Program-made: the position numbers and the translations under genes
In this document: positions 20,401 to 28,680 of the stretch, one piece after another
Layout: each line of letters starts with the position of its first letter
Numbering within the stretch: position 1 is the stretch's first letter
The notes under the pieces: generated by a model
What the model was told of the DNA's origin: nothing
The model's database searches: none
The model's input: the letters and a program-made list of their open reading frames with translations, nothing else
Assembly (NCBI RefSeq): GCF_002140915.1
Contig: NZ_NGKU01000001.1
Span: forward strand, 1 to 64,000
Length of the DNA stretch: 64,000 nucleotides
From: Candidatus Enterococcus testudinis
Lineage (GTDB): Bacteria > Bacillota > Bacilli > Lactobacillales > Enterococcaceae
Direction of reading: 5' to 3'

Positions 20401-21117
20401 CTACTTGATTGGTTGTTTCGCTGGCGTACCTGGTTTACGTGGAAACTTCTTTGGTGTTTCTTTGGTTTTTTGAATGATCAGTACATGTCGTTCATCACCG
20501 CTGACAGGCAATGAAAAACTTTTTTCTGTGATGAATTTGCCGCCAAGTTGTGAGATCGCTGGTTTGGCTTCAACAAACTCTTCTTCACTTTTGGCCGCTT
20601 TCAGGGCATAAAAATAGCCTGATTTTTTTACCAATGGCAAACATAATTCAGCTAAGACATTCAATCTAGCAACAGCGCGGGCCGTCACATAATCAAATTG
20701 CCCACGAAACTGCGAATTTTGTCCAAAGGTTTCGGCACGATCATGGTACAAATGCACGCCTTGCAGACCGAGAGCCGCAACTAGATTTTGCAAAAATGTG
20801 ATGCGTTTGTTCAATGAATCGACAATCGTGATCTCTAATTTAGGAAAAACGATTTTCAAAGGGATACTTGGAAAACCAGCACCTGATCCGACATCACACA
20901 AATGACTATTTGTCGTGAGATCAGTTTCAAATGCTAAAGCGACAGAATCAAAAAAATGTTTTAAGTACACGTCTTTTTCTTCCGTGATCGCGGTCAAATT
21001 CATTTTTTGATTCCATTCGATCAAACAATGAAAATAGGCAGAAAATTGTTCCATTTGCGCTGGTGTTAAGTCAATACCTTTTTTGGCTAATGCGTGTTGA
21101 AATTCTTCAGGCTGCAT
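20401..21117 (-). CDS. rsmG: 16S rRNA (guanine527-N7)-methyltransferase RsmG (GidB)
   Basis: SAM-dependent methyltransferase of 238 aa that modifies G527 in the 530 loop of 16S rRNA; loss gives low-level streptomycin resistance. The SAM-binding motif is [14 protein letters not shown] (about 72-85), followed by [10 protein letters not shown] and the AVARLNVL region. The C-terminus is a short basic, proline-rich tail ([12 protein letters not shown]). It is the first gene of the rsmG-parA-parB cluster. A promoter candidate upstream is TTGCAA, 17 nt, TAAAGT near 21172-21201. Confidence 0.95.
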   Translation of the reverse strand: MQPEEFQHALAKKGIDLTPAQMEQFSAYFHCLIEWNQKMNLTAITEEKDVYLKHFFDSVALAFETDLTTNSHLCDVGSGAGFPSIPLKIVFPKLEITIVDSLNKRITFLQNLVAALGLQGVHLYHDRAETFGQNSQFRGQFDYVTARAVARLNVLAELCLPLVKKSGYFYALKAAKSEEEFVEAKPAISQLGGKFITEKSFSLPVSGDERHVLIIQKTKETPKKFPRKPGTPAKQPIK

Positions 21118-21130
21118 AGTGGATCCTTTC

Positions 21131-21157
21131 TATTTCGTGAAACAGAAAATGTTTCAC
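21131..21157. repeat. rearranged or decayed parS-like element upstream of rsmG
   Basis: GTGAAACA (21137-21144) and TGTTTCAC (21150-21157) are the two parS half-sites in reversed order around GAAAA. The first copy, TATTTCGTGAAACA (21131-21144), also equals parS with the central AC deleted and one substitution. It lies just upstream of the rsmG start, in the transcribed leader. Confidence 0.5.
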
Positions 21158-21260
21158 AGACTAATTCCTACTTTAACGCAAAAAGTACCTTGTTGCAAGG
21201 TCAGACAACGGGAAAAAAGAGAATTTACGCTTTTTTAAATTGGCTTAATTGCGATTTTAA

Positions 21261-21363
21261 GTTTACTTTAAGTTATCCGCAGTATAGTGATGTCAATCCA
21301 AAAAAACTTTTTTCATTTTTCCTCGACCAGTAAGGCTGCCAAACTTACTGGTCGGCTTTTTTT
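21261..21363 (+). ncRNA. candidate small RNA ending in a strong orphan terminator
   Basis: The 302-bp gap between rsmG and asp23 has no gene, yet the plus strand carries an intrinsic terminator. CGACCAGTAAG (21324-21334) pairs perfectly with CTTACTGGTCG (21344-21354), followed by GC and seven T. Upstream is a possible promoter: GTTTAC (21261-21266), 16 nt, TATAGT (21283-21288). The transcript would be about 70 nt, divergent from rsmG. No plus-strand gene reads into this terminator. The promoter call is weak; the terminator is clear. Confidence 0.4.
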
Positions 21364-21367
21364 CAGC

Positions 21368-21410
21368 AAAAAAAAAGGAGCATCGACGTGATCGAGTCGA
21401 TGCTCCTTTT
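21368..21410 (-). terminator. terminator of the asp23 operon
   Basis: AAAAGGAGCATCGAC (21373-21387) pairs perfectly with its complement at 21396-21410. The minus strand continues into a run of T. Confidence 0.88.
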
Positions 21411-21419
21411 AACTATTGC

Positions 21420-22181
21420 TTATTTTACACGTGGCTCATTGTATTCTTCGATACGGTCAGACGTTCTAGCAGCCGCATGTTTGGCTTTATCGGTTTGACG
21501 TGAAGCAAAATCACCTGTTTTTGATGCTGCAGAAGATACTTTGTCTTGGACTGTTTCGCTGTCTTCTTCATATTCCGCAACGGTTTTCACATCAACCACG
21601 TTGATATTGACTTCAATCACTTCTAGTTGTGTCATATTAGAGACTTCTCTTTCAATCACTTCTTTGACTTGTTCAGCGACCTCTGGAATATTGCGGCCAT
21701 ATTCAACCACGATATCTAAATCAACTGCCACTTGTTTTTTCCCAACTTCGGTACTGATACCAGAAGTCACATTGTCTGTATTGACCAATTTTTCAGCGAT
21801 ATTTGAAAAGAAGCCGCCGTCAACAGTCAACAATCCATCTACGTGTTCCAAGGCGATTCCAATGATTTTTTGGATCACTTTGTCATCATACGTCAATGCG
21901 CCATTGACTGGTGCTTCACCTGTAGGTCCTTCAAAACCTGGTTTTGGCGGTGTTGGTACTGTTGCATGACCTGGTTTTGGGTTGCCTGGTGCAGGGTGAT
22001 CCCCTGGCTTAGGTCCATTTGGCTTAGGATCGACTGCTCGTTCAGCACCTGGTACCACTGGATCTGGCGCTTCGGTCAACGGTACAGAATGATCATTTGC
22101 TTGATGATTTGTATTCGGCACGACTGGATCTGGGTGTGCACTGATTGGTTTTTCGTTGTTTAATTCATTTCGATTACTCAT
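21420..22181 (-). CDS. Asp23/Gls24 family envelope stress protein with Pro-rich N-terminal extension
   Basis: Protein of 253 aa. The Asp23 domain (about 97-205) shows the family pattern VIQKIIGIALEHVDGLL and VDLDIVVEYGRNIPEVAEQV. Before it lies an unusual segment of about 90 residues rich in Pro, Gly, Asp and Lys, with two PDPVVP copies and several PKPG units. The C-terminal tail (about 206-253) is charged and helical. Related Gls24 proteins of enterococci are stress-induced and linked to bile tolerance and virulence; Asp23 in staphylococci is held at the membrane by AmaP. It is the last gene of an amaP-DUF2273-asp23 operon. Confidence 0.88.
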   Translation of the reverse strand: MSNRNELNNEKPISAHPDPVVPNTNHQANDHSVPLTEAPDPVVPGAERAVDPKPNGPKPGDHPAPGNPKPGHATVPTPPKPGFEGPTGEAPVNGALTYDDKVIQKIIGIALEHVDGLLTVDGGFFSNIAEKLVNTDNVTSGISTEVGKKQVAVDLDIVVEYGRNIPEVAEQVKEVIEREVSNMTQLEVIEVNINVVDVKTVAEYEEDSETVQDKVSSAASKTGDFASRQTDKAKHAAARTSDRIEEYNEPRVK

Positions 22182-22197
22182 ATAATATTCCTCCTAT

Positions 22198-22386
22198 TTA
22201 TTGTCGGTTTAGAAATTCATCTAACATACCGGTACGTTGTACATATAATCCCAATAAGAATCCAAGTCCTGTTAAAAGTAGGATCAGCAATGTCTTAAAA
22301 AAGCCAATCGTAACAAATAACAATGCGATGATCAGGCCAATCGCGCCGAAAATCAATGGGATTTTGTATTGTTGGATTTCGTTCAT
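22198..22386 (-). CDS. DUF2273 small membrane protein
   Basis: A 62-residue protein, almost wholly two membrane helices (about 9-30 and 31-50) with a polar tail. DUF2273 proteins are regular members of asp23/gls24 operons. AGGAGG precedes the ATG. Spacings of 10 bp to amaP and 16 bp to asp23 support one transcript. The function is unknown, but co-occurrence with AmaP suggests membrane anchoring of Asp23 complexes. Confidence 0.85.
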   Translation of the reverse strand: MNEIQQYKIPLIFGAIGLIIALLFVTIGFFKTLLILLLTGLGFLLGLYVQRTGMLDEFLNRQ

Positions 22387-22396
22387 GATAGCCCTC

Positions 22397-22966
22397 CTAT
22401 TCTACACGTGGATTTTCCGGGGTTTCTTTTTGCTCAAAATTGGCATAATTGACTTCAACTTTGATTTTTTCGCTAGAACCTAGCACACGTTGGACATCTT
22501 GTTGAATCTCTGCCATTAAATTTTCGGTCTTGCCAACTAATGCCGAAGTACGTTTTAATCTACCTTTGATTTTGATCAATAGCCGATTTTTTGTCGCTTT
22601 GACAGATACTTTTGGTCCTTCAACAAATTCTTTATCGTTGACTTTCGTACGAACAAGTCCTTCGATTGCTTTTTTGTCGATGGTCAACGTTCCTTTATCT
22701 TCTTTCAAAACAAAGGTCGTTTTTGTTTTCGGATAAAACAAAATCACAAGAATCACTATCAAGAATAAGATGATCAAGACTGCTGCTACCCAAAACATGT
22801 ATTGCCGCATAAACAAATTGTTGAAGAAATAAGACACTACATTGCCATCTCGATCGAAACCGAAAGGTAATTGCATATAAGGATTACTCATTAAAACGAT
22901 TGGCAATAAAACAGTAATAAAGACCAATGAAATGACGATCGATACGATTTTCCACCCTTTACTCAT
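22397..22966 (-). CDS. amaP: alkaline shock response membrane anchor protein AmaP
   Basis: Membrane protein of 189 aa. Two helices (about 7-27 and 58-82) are followed by a cytoplasmic domain related to Asp23 (about 95-170, TLTIDKKAIEGLVRTKV and VSVKATKNRLLIKIKGR, cited as two separate stretches). In Staphylococcus AmaP binds and localises Asp23. GGAGGAGG lies ahead of ATG. It is the first gene of the stress operon, 39 bp downstream of an SDR gene on the same strand. Confidence 0.87.
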   Translation of the reverse strand: MSKGWKIVSIVISLVFITVLLPIVLMSNPYMQLPFGFDRDGNVVSYFFNNLFMRQYMFWVAAVLIILFLIVILVILFYPKTKTTFVLKEDKGTLTIDKKAIEGLVRTKVNDKEFVEGPKVSVKATKNRLLIKIKGRLKRTSALVGKTENLMAEIQQDVQRVLGSSEKIKVEVNYANFEQKETPENPRVE

Positions 22967-23005
22967 ATGACACCTCCTCCTTTGCTTACGTTATTTCATA
23001 GTGGT

Positions 23006-23899
23006 TTACAAATTGATTGCTTCGCCACCTGTAACACCATAAATTTGTGCAGTTACATAACTAGCTTTGTTTGAAGCCAAAAAGACATAGACTGGTGCCA
23101 ATTCTGCTGGTTGACCGGCCCGTTTCAATAAGGCTTGTTGACCAAATTCTGGTAAGGCATCCTCTGGTTGACCATGGTCTAATTGCAATGGTGTCCAAAT
23201 TGGACCTGGCGCCACACCATTGACACGAATCCCTTTTTCAGCAAACTGTTTCGCCAAACTAACTGTAAAACTCGCAATCGCTGATTTCGTAGCTGCATAA
23301 TCCATCAGATGAGCACTTGGACTGAAAGCTTGAACGGATGTTGTAGTCACGATTGCACCGCCAGCAGGTAAATGAGGTTCTGCTGCTTTGACCAAGGCAA
23401 ACATCGAAATAATATTGACCATAAAGGTATCTTTTACTTGTTCGATCGGTAATTCGGCAATCGATGGGCGGGTGATCTGTTGCGCTGCATTTAACACGAG
23501 CGTGTCCAAACCACCTAAAGCACCCACTGCTTTATCAATGATTTCTTGCGGGGCACTTTCATCTCGCAGATCATATGGTAGCAAAATCACTTTGCGCCCA
23601 GCTTCTTCAATATAGTGGGCGACTTCTTTGGCATCTTTTTCTTCACCCGGGAAAAAATGCAATGCAATATCAGCACCTTCTCGGGCAAATGCAATCGCTG
23701 CAGCACGCCCAATCCCTGAATCACCGCCAGTGATCAAGACACGACGATTTTCCAATTGCTGCGTGCCAACATAAGATTCTTCACCACAATCTGGTTCCGG
23801 CAGCATCTCGTCTTGTAAAGCAGGCGTATCTTGTTCCTGTTTGCTGAATTTGTCAGTGTGATAAATATCCCGTGGATCAGTCAATATAGGTTCACTCAT
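23006..23899 (-). CDS. SDR-family oxidoreductase, general-stress type (YhdF/YhxC-like)
   Basis: Short-chain dehydrogenase of 297 aa with an N-terminal extension of about 50 residues, typical of the stress-related subgroup. The NAD(P) motif is TGGDSGIGRAAA (about 57-68), NAA is in LVLNAAQQ, and the catalytic Ser-Tyr-Lys appear as TTSVQ and YAATKSA. The substrate is unknown. AAGGAGG precedes the ATG. It lies directly upstream of the amaP-asp23 genes and may be transcribed with them. Confidence 0.87.
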   Translation of the reverse strand: MSEPILTDPRDIYHTDKFSKQEQDTPALQDEMLPEPDCGEESYVGTQQLENRRVLITGGDSGIGRAAAIAFAREGADIALHFFPGEEKDAKEVAHYIEEAGRKVILLPYDLRDESAPQEIIDKAVGALGGLDTLVLNAAQQITRPSIAELPIEQVKDTFMVNIISMFALVKAAEPHLPAGGAIVTTTSVQAFSPSAHLMDYAATKSAIASFTVSLAKQFAEKGIRVNGVAPGPIWTPLQLDHGQPEDALPEFGQQALLKRAGQPAELAPVYVFLASNKASYVTAQIYGVTGGEAINL

Positions 23900-24030
23900 T
23901 TGTACGACCTCCTTAACTCTATACTAAAATTCTAAACCATTCGAATTTTTTTGGGAAATATAACGCTTGTATAACCAAAAAGAAAATGCTTCTTCGTGTT
24001 TTATGGAAAAAGAAAGGGCTGCAAATGTAT

Positions 24031-24057
24031 GGGAAAGCATATCATTTCCCTTTTTTT
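24031..24057 (+). terminator. possible terminator or attenuator upstream of the DUF2188 gene
   Basis: GGGAAA pairs with TTTCCC across 8 nt, followed by seven T. It sits 54 bp before the DUF2188 start with no gene ending before it on this strand, so it may be a leader attenuator. The stem is short. Confidence 0.35.
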
Positions 24058-24111
24058 CAGAAGCCAGTACACTAAGAGATAAAAGAAATGATCATTCGAG
24101 GAGGAACCGAT

Positions 24112-24567
24112 ATGCCATGGAATGTAGATGATTATCCTGTTTCAATGAAAAATCTCGATCCACTGATCCGCAAGAAAGCCATTTCAATTGCCAACGCCTT
24201 GTTAGCAGACGGCTATAACGATGACCGCGCCATCCCGATTGCCACCAGTCAAGCCGAGAAATGGTTCGATGATGCAACAGCTGACGAAAAAAAGGCGTTT
24301 CACCAAGAAAAAAATCCGCAAAAAAATGACAAACATGCTATCAACAAAAATGCGCAGAAGTTAATGGATGCCGCTGTAACCGTACAATATCAAGAAGACC
24401 ATTGGGAAGTCCGTTCTAAAGGCGCCGAACGCGCCAGTGATCAGTTCGATCATAAAGACGACGCAGTGACTAGAGGCAAAGAAATCGCCCAAAACAAGCA
24501 GTCTGTTTTAACGATTTATAAACAAGACGGCACCAAGCAGCAAGAAATCGATTATCGCGATAAGTAA
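24112..24567 (+). CDS. DUF2188 domain protein (stress-associated)
   Basis: Hydrophilic protein of 152 aa. The N-terminal part (about 1-60) matches the ChaB-like pattern MPWNVDDYP with a following KKAISIANALL helix. The C-terminal part (about 85-150) resembles DUF2188, with VRSKGAERASDQFDHKDDAV and its repeat-like core. Start ATG 24112 follows CGAGGAGG; an in-frame ATG at 24088 has no RBS. It is divergent from the SDR-amaP-asp23 group. ChaB and DUF2188 proteins are often stress-induced, which fits the neighbourhood, but no biochemical role is known. Confidence 0.75.
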   Translation: MPWNVDDYPVSMKNLDPLIRKKAISIANALLADGYNDDRAIPIATSQAEKWFDDATADEKKAFHQEKNPQKNDKHAINKNAQKLMDAAVTVQYQEDHWEVRSKGAERASDQFDHKDDAVTRGKEIAQNKQSVLTIYKQDGTKQQEIDYRDK

Positions 24568-24627
24568 AAAAACATGAAGACATCCCTATTGATTGCTTAC
24601 GCGATCTTGGTTTGTCTTCATGTTTTT
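24568..24627. terminator. bidirectional terminator, DUF2188 gene and mnmG
   Basis: AAAAACATGAAGACA (24568-24582) pairs perfectly with TGTCTTCATGTTTTT (24613-24627), between convergent genes. Confidence 0.88.
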
Positions 24628-24629
24628 GG

Positions 24630-26525
24630 TTATTCTTTAACTTTCGCAATCTTTCCTTGTTCGATGTAGACCATTAAAATACTAATATCCGCTGGGTTGA
24701 CCCCGCTGATGCGGCTGGCTTGGGCAATCGTTTCAGGTTGGATTTTTTGCAATTTTTGTTTGGCTTCCGTGGCTAAGCCATTGATTGCTGTATAATCGAT
24801 CATCTCTGGGATTCGTTTGGCTTCCATCCGTTTTAATTTATCGACTTTTTCAAGGGCTTTTTTGATATACCCTTCATATTTGATTTGGATCTCAACTTGT
24901 TCGATCTCTTTTGGTTTCAATGCATCATTCGCTTCAATAAAAGCCAACATCTCTTGATAAGTCACTTCTGGGCGCCGTAAGAAATCATAGGCAAGGACAC
25001 CATCTTTCAAAGTCGCAGTGCCTTTTTCCGTCAAGTACGCTTGGATTGCCGGTGTTGGTTTGATGCGAATTTTTTTCAATCGCAGCATTTCTTGTTCAAC
25101 AGCATCTTTCTTAGCTAGATAACTTGCGTATTGTGCTTCTTTGACTAAACCAATCTGATGACCGACTTCAGTCAACCGCAGATCTGCATTGTCATGACGC
25201 AGCAACAAGCGGTATTCCGCTCTTGATGTCAACAAACGGTAAGGTTCATTGGTCCCTTTGGTAACCAGATCATCGATCATGACACCGATATACCCATCAC
25301 TGCGTTTCATAATAAAGGGTTCTTTGCCTTGGATCTTCAACGCAGCATTGATGCCGGCAATCAGTCCTTGACCAGCTGCTTCTTCGTAGCCGCTGGTGCC
25401 GTTGGTTTGACCGGCTGTAAATAAGTTTTCAATGACTTTGGTTTCAAGTGTTGGCCGTAATTGATGAGGTACGACAACATCGTATTCAATGGCATAGCCT
25501 GTCCGCATCATTTCAACTTGTTCTAACCCAGCAATTGAGTGCAGCATTTGCACTTGAACATCTTCTGGCATTGACGTGGATAATCCTTGTACATAGACTT
25601 CTTCTGTATGCAAGCCTTCCGGTTCCAAAAACAATTGGTGACGTGATTTATCAGCAAAACGGACGATTTTGTCTTCGATAGATGGACAATATCTTGCGCC
25701 TACCCCTTCAACGATTCCCGTGAACATTGGTGCCCGGTGCAGATTATTTTGAATGATTTGATGCGTCCCTTCATTGGTATACGTCAACCAACAAGGTTCT
25801 TGGTTTTGATTATAGTTTTCATCTGGCGTACTGTAACTAAAATGGTTGGGTTGTTCATCCCCCGGTTGGATCTCCGTCACATCATAATTGATGGTACTTG
25901 ATTTGACCCGTGGCGGTGTACCTGTTTTAAAACGGGCAATTTCTAAGCCCAGCTCTTTCAAATGATCGGCCAAACCGATAGAGGGTTGGGAGTTATTCGG
26001 ACCCGATGAATATTTCAACTCACCGATAATGATTTCCCCGCGTAAAGCAGTTCCGGCTGTGATCACAACTGCAGCCGCTTCGTAGCGCGCACCAGTGGAG
26101 GTAACAACACCATGGCATTGTCCATTGTCTACCAATAATTTTTCAACGATGCCTTGGCGCAGCGTCAAATTGGCTTCTTGCTCAATGGTATGTTTCATTT
26201 CAGCAGCATAGGCATGTTTGTCTGCTTGGGCCCGCAATGCACGAACGGCTGGACCTTTACCAGTATTGAGCATCCGCATTTGAATATAGGTTTTGTCGAT
26301 GTTTCTGCCCATCTCTCCGCCTAAAGCATCGATTTCTCTTACAACGACGCCTTTGGCAGGTCCCCCTACCGACGGATTACACGGCATGAAAGCAACCATA
26401 TCCAAATTGATTGTCAGCAACAACGTTTTGGCACCCATTCGACTGGCAGCTAGTGCTGCTTCTGAGCCCGCATGACCGGCACCAACAACGATCACATCAT
26501 AATTTTCTGCTTGATATTCTTGCAT
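24630..26525 (-). CDS. mnmG: tRNA U34 carboxymethylaminomethyl synthase subunit MnmG (GidA)
   Basis: FAD protein of 631 aa that, with MnmE, installs the cmnm5 group on wobble U34 of several tRNAs. The FAD motif is [15 protein letters not shown] (about 14-28). The GidA signatures are [17 protein letters not shown] and [16 protein letters not shown]. The C-terminal GidA-associated helical domain ends with [16 protein letters not shown] (about 607). It is 30 bp downstream of mnmE on the same strand and is presumably co-transcribed. Confidence 0.97.
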   Translation of the reverse strand: MQEYQAENYDVIVVGAGHAGSEAALAASRMGAKTLLLTINLDMVAFMPCNPSVGGPAKGVVVREIDALGGEMGRNIDKTYIQMRMLNTGKGPAVRALRAQADKHAYAAEMKHTIEQEANLTLRQGIVEKLLVDNGQCHGVVTSTGARYEAAAVVITAGTALRGEIIIGELKYSSGPNNSQPSIGLADHLKELGLEIARFKTGTPPRVKSSTINYDVTEIQPGDEQPNHFSYSTPDENYNQNQEPCWLTYTNEGTHQIIQNNLHRAPMFTGIVEGVGARYCPSIEDKIVRFADKSRHQLFLEPEGLHTEEVYVQGLSTSMPEDVQVQMLHSIAGLEQVEMMRTGYAIEYDVVVPHQLRPTLETKVIENLFTAGQTNGTSGYEEAAGQGLIAGINAALKIQGKEPFIMKRSDGYIGVMIDDLVTKGTNEPYRLLTSRAEYRLLLRHDNADLRLTEVGHQIGLVKEAQYASYLAKKDAVEQEMLRLKKIRIKPTPAIQAYLTEKGTATLKDGVLAYDFLRRPEVTYQEMLAFIEANDALKPKEIEQVEIQIKYEGYIKKALEKVDKLKRMEAKRIPEMIDYTAINGLATEAKQKLQKIQPETIAQASRISGVNPADISILMVYIEQGKIAKVKE

Positions 26526-26555
26526 GTATTTCTCCTTTGCGCACTGTTGGCGACT

Positions 26556-27950
26556 TTATTTTCCTAAACAAAATTGACTGAACAATTGGGTAATCAACTC
26601 ATCTTGCACACTATCTCCGACTACTTCTCCTAGATAATCCCAACAACGGGTCAGATCGATCTGTACCAAATCTACCGGCATCCCTGCTTCTATCCCTTCA
26701 ATCACTTCAGATAAAGAGTGCGCAGCATTTTCCAATAATGCGATGTGGCGGGTATTAGACAAATAAGAAGCATCCTTTTCGGTGGTTTTACCACCGAAAA
26801 AGAGATCCGCGATGGCTTGCTCCAATTGCTCTAATCCCTCATTGGTCAAAACAGAGACTGAGAACACTGGTTCATCTGTGCTATAGGCTGCTAGTTCTTC
26901 TGGCGAGATTTGGGCAGGCAAATCGGTTTTGTTCAACAAAATGATCCGTCGCGCCCCTTTCGTCAACGCTAACAACTGCTGATCTTGCGGCGTGATAGCT
27001 TCACTTTGGTTAAGAACCAACAAAATCAATTCTGCTTCTTGCAAAGCTTTGCGGCTGCGTTCAACACCAATTTTTTCAACGATGTCTTCTGTGTCCCGAA
27101 TCCCTGCTGTATCGATCAATTTCAGCGGCACACCACGTACATTGACATATTCTTCAATGACATCGCGGGTTGTCCCAGCAATATCTGTCACAATCGCTTT
27201 TTCTTCTTTGAGCAAATGGTTCAGTAAACTTGATTTACCCACATTGGGGCGACCGATAATTGCGGTACTGAGCCCCTCGCGCAAAATTTTCCCTTGTTGC
27301 GCGGTCGATAGTAAACCTTCGATCTGCGCTTTGACCATTTGGGCTTTTTCCAATAACAGACGCGTTGTTAATTCTTCAACATCATCATATTCTGGATAAT
27401 CGATATTGACTTCTACTTGCGCCAACGTTTGCAAGATATCTTGTCTCAATTGACGAATCAACTGTGATAGATTGCCATCCAATTGATTGATGGCCAAATT
27501 CATCGCTTTGTCCGTTTTGGCCCGAATCAAGTCCATTACGGCTTCCGCTTGAGAAAGATCGACACGACCATTCAAGAAAGCACGTTTGGTAAATTCACCA
27601 GGTTCTGCTAGTCGAGCACCTTGGCGCAACACCAACTGCAACAGTTGATTGACGACAACGATTCCACCATGACAATTGATTTCAACAACATCTTCTCTGG
27701 TAAAGGTCCGCGGCTGTTTCATAACAGATAGCATGACTTCATCCATTAAGCGTTCTTCCACAGGGTCTACGATATGACCGTAATGGATGGTGTGACTAGG
27801 TACTTCTGCCAGCGATTTGCTGCTGGTAAAGATCCGATCAGCGATTGCAATGGCTTGGTCGCCGCTTAAACGGACAATACTGATTGCCCCTTCTCCTGGT
27901 GGAGTTGAAATCGCAGCAATCGTGTCAAATTCTTGCGTAATATTCGCCAT
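26556..27950 (-). CDS. mnmE: tRNA modification GTPase MnmE (TrmE)
   Basis: GTPase of 464 aa and partner of MnmG. The N-terminal tetrahydrofolate-binding domain (about 1-120) is followed by a helical domain that holds the G domain: G1 GRPNVGKSS (about 232), G3 [11 protein letters not shown]4 NKTD. The C-terminus ends FCLGK, the C[IL]GK motif whose Cys is essential for modification. Its leader carries a terminator-like hairpin 25 bp upstream of the ATG, so expression may be attenuated. The RBS AGGAGG is 8 nt from ATG. Confidence 0.97.
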   Translation of the reverse strand: MANITQEFDTIAAISTPPGEGAISIVRLSGDQAIAIADRIFTSSKSLAEVPSHTIHYGHIVDPVEERLMDEVMLSVMKQPRTFTREDVVEINCHGGIVVVNQLLQLVLRQGARLAEPGEFTKRAFLNGRVDLSQAEAVMDLIRAKTDKAMNLAINQLDGNLSQLIRQLRQDILQTLAQVEVNIDYPEYDDVEELTTRLLLEKAQMVKAQIEGLLSTAQQGKILREGLSTAIIGRPNVGKSSLLNHLLKEEKAIVTDIAGTTRDVIEEYVNVRGVPLKLIDTAGIRDTEDIVEKIGVERSRKALQEAELILLVLNQSEAITPQDQQLLALTKGARRIILLNKTDLPAQISPEELAAYSTDEPVFSVSVLTNEGLEQLEQAIADLFFGGKTTEKDASYLSNTRHIALLENAAHSLSEVIEGIEAGMPVDLVQIDLTRCWDYLGEVVGDSVQDELITQLFSQFCLGK

Positions 27951-27974
27951 ATTCTAGCGCCTCCTATTTTTTCC

Positions 27975-28036
27975 ATAAAAAAAAGTGCCCACTCCACCCG
28001 TTGATTGAACCCAACGAGTAGACTTCGCACTTTGAC
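27975..28036 (-). promoter_or_regulatory. terminator-like attenuator hairpin in the mnmE leader
   Basis: Read on the minus strand, AAAGTGC pairs with GCACTTT (7 bp). Inside it TCTACTCGTTG pairs with CAACGGGTGGA (11 bp with wobbles) around a GGTTCAAT-type loop. A run of eight T follows. The element lies between the mnmE promoter (28062-28090) and the mnmE start, with no gene ending upstream on that strand, so it should attenuate mnmE itself. I see no T-box core and no leader peptide. Confidence 0.6.
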
Positions 28037-28061
28037 TGCTTGTCAATTAAATTCTGTGAAT

Positions 28062-28090
28062 AGATTAGCATATTTTCCTTTGTATCGCAA
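28062..28090 (-). promoter_or_regulatory. mnmE promoter
   Basis: Minus-strand TTGCGA (28085-28090), 17-nt spacer ending in a TGC extended -10, and TAATCT (28062-28067). The leader would be about 105 nt. Confidence 0.65.
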
Positions 28091-28113
28091 GTTTCTTGGA
28101 AAACTTTTAAATT

Positions 28114-28142
28114 TTGCATATAAGTGCAAAAAAAGCTAGAAT
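28114..28142 (+). promoter_or_regulatory. promoter of the YbjQ-like gene
   Basis: TTGCAT (28114-28119), 17-nt spacer and TAGAAT (28137-28142), 30 bp before the ATG and divergent from the mnmE promoter. Confidence 0.65.
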
Positions 28143-28172
28143 ATAAGAAAAGAATGAAACGAGGGAACGCTT

Positions 28173-28502
28173 ATGGATACGACCAAACACACAGATACGT
28201 CATCCCGTATCAAAGAAATCATTTTATCAACTGGAAATGTCAATCGACCTTATATCGTACGAGATATCGTCTTCGCGGCGGATAAAATCGAAGTGGATCT
28301 TTTTGACACAAGTATTGACCTTAGTGAATTGATGTCTGATGTGACGCTGCGTTTGAAAGAAACAGCCCATCGTTATGGCGCGAATGCAGTCATCAACTGT
28401 CATTTCGAGCACGATCGAATCGTTGAAGGCGACAAAACGTTTCTAGAAATTTTTGCCTATGGAACAGTCGTGCAATTTACGCAATCGACGATTGGCGGAT
28501 AA
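28173..28502 (+). CDS. YbjQ/UPF0145-like heavy-metal-binding domain protein
   Basis: Small cytoplasmic protein of 109 aa. It resembles the YbjQ fold: an N-terminal beta strand with GNVNRPYIVRDIVF, a helix ELMSDVTLRLKETAHRYGAN, then AVINCHFEH and the final strand FAYGTVVQF, where YbjQ proteins have AYGTAV. The family forms pentamers that may bind metal, but no activity is established. AGGGAACGC serves as RBS. It is monocistronic, with its own promoter and terminator, on the strand opposite to its neighbours. The assignment is from pattern only. Confidence 0.6.
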   Translation: MDTTKHTDTSSRIKEIILSTGNVNRPYIVRDIVFAADKIEVDLFDTSIDLSELMSDVTLRLKETAHRYGANAVINCHFEHDRIVEGDKTFLEIFAYGTVVQFTQSTIGG

Positions 28503-28503
28503 C

Positions 28504-28536
28504 AAAAAAAAGAGTCCGCGGCTGGACTCTTTTTTA
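28504..28536. terminator. terminator of the YbjQ-like gene
   Basis: AAAAAAGAGTCC pairs with GGACTCTTTTTT around GCGGCT. Confidence 0.88.
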
Positions 28537-28638
28537 TTACCAAAGTATGACCTACGTAGCGTATGTTGACTTTGATAAGAATGATTTGTGTCAAGAATAC
28601 TTGGTTTCAAATCGCTTGTCAAATCACTTTTGAATAAG

Positions 28639-28678
28639 AAAAGCGGCAAAGGCCTTCAATCAAGCCTTTGCCGCTTTT
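28639..28678. terminator. terminator of the jag operon
   Basis: AAAAGCGGCAAAGGC pairs perfectly with GCCTTTGCCGCTTTT (15 bp, 10-nt loop), ending 2 bp from the jag stop codon. Confidence 0.8.
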
Positions 28679-28680
28679 AA

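Noticed and set aside
21293-21391. Small plus-strand peptide (MSIQKNFFHF...) as a type I toxin
   Set aside because: It has no membrane helix, no RBS, and runs through two terminator hairpins.
27975-28036. T-box upstream of mnmE, because of a GGGTGG string
   Set aside because: No GGTACCRCG-type core, stem I or specifier is present.
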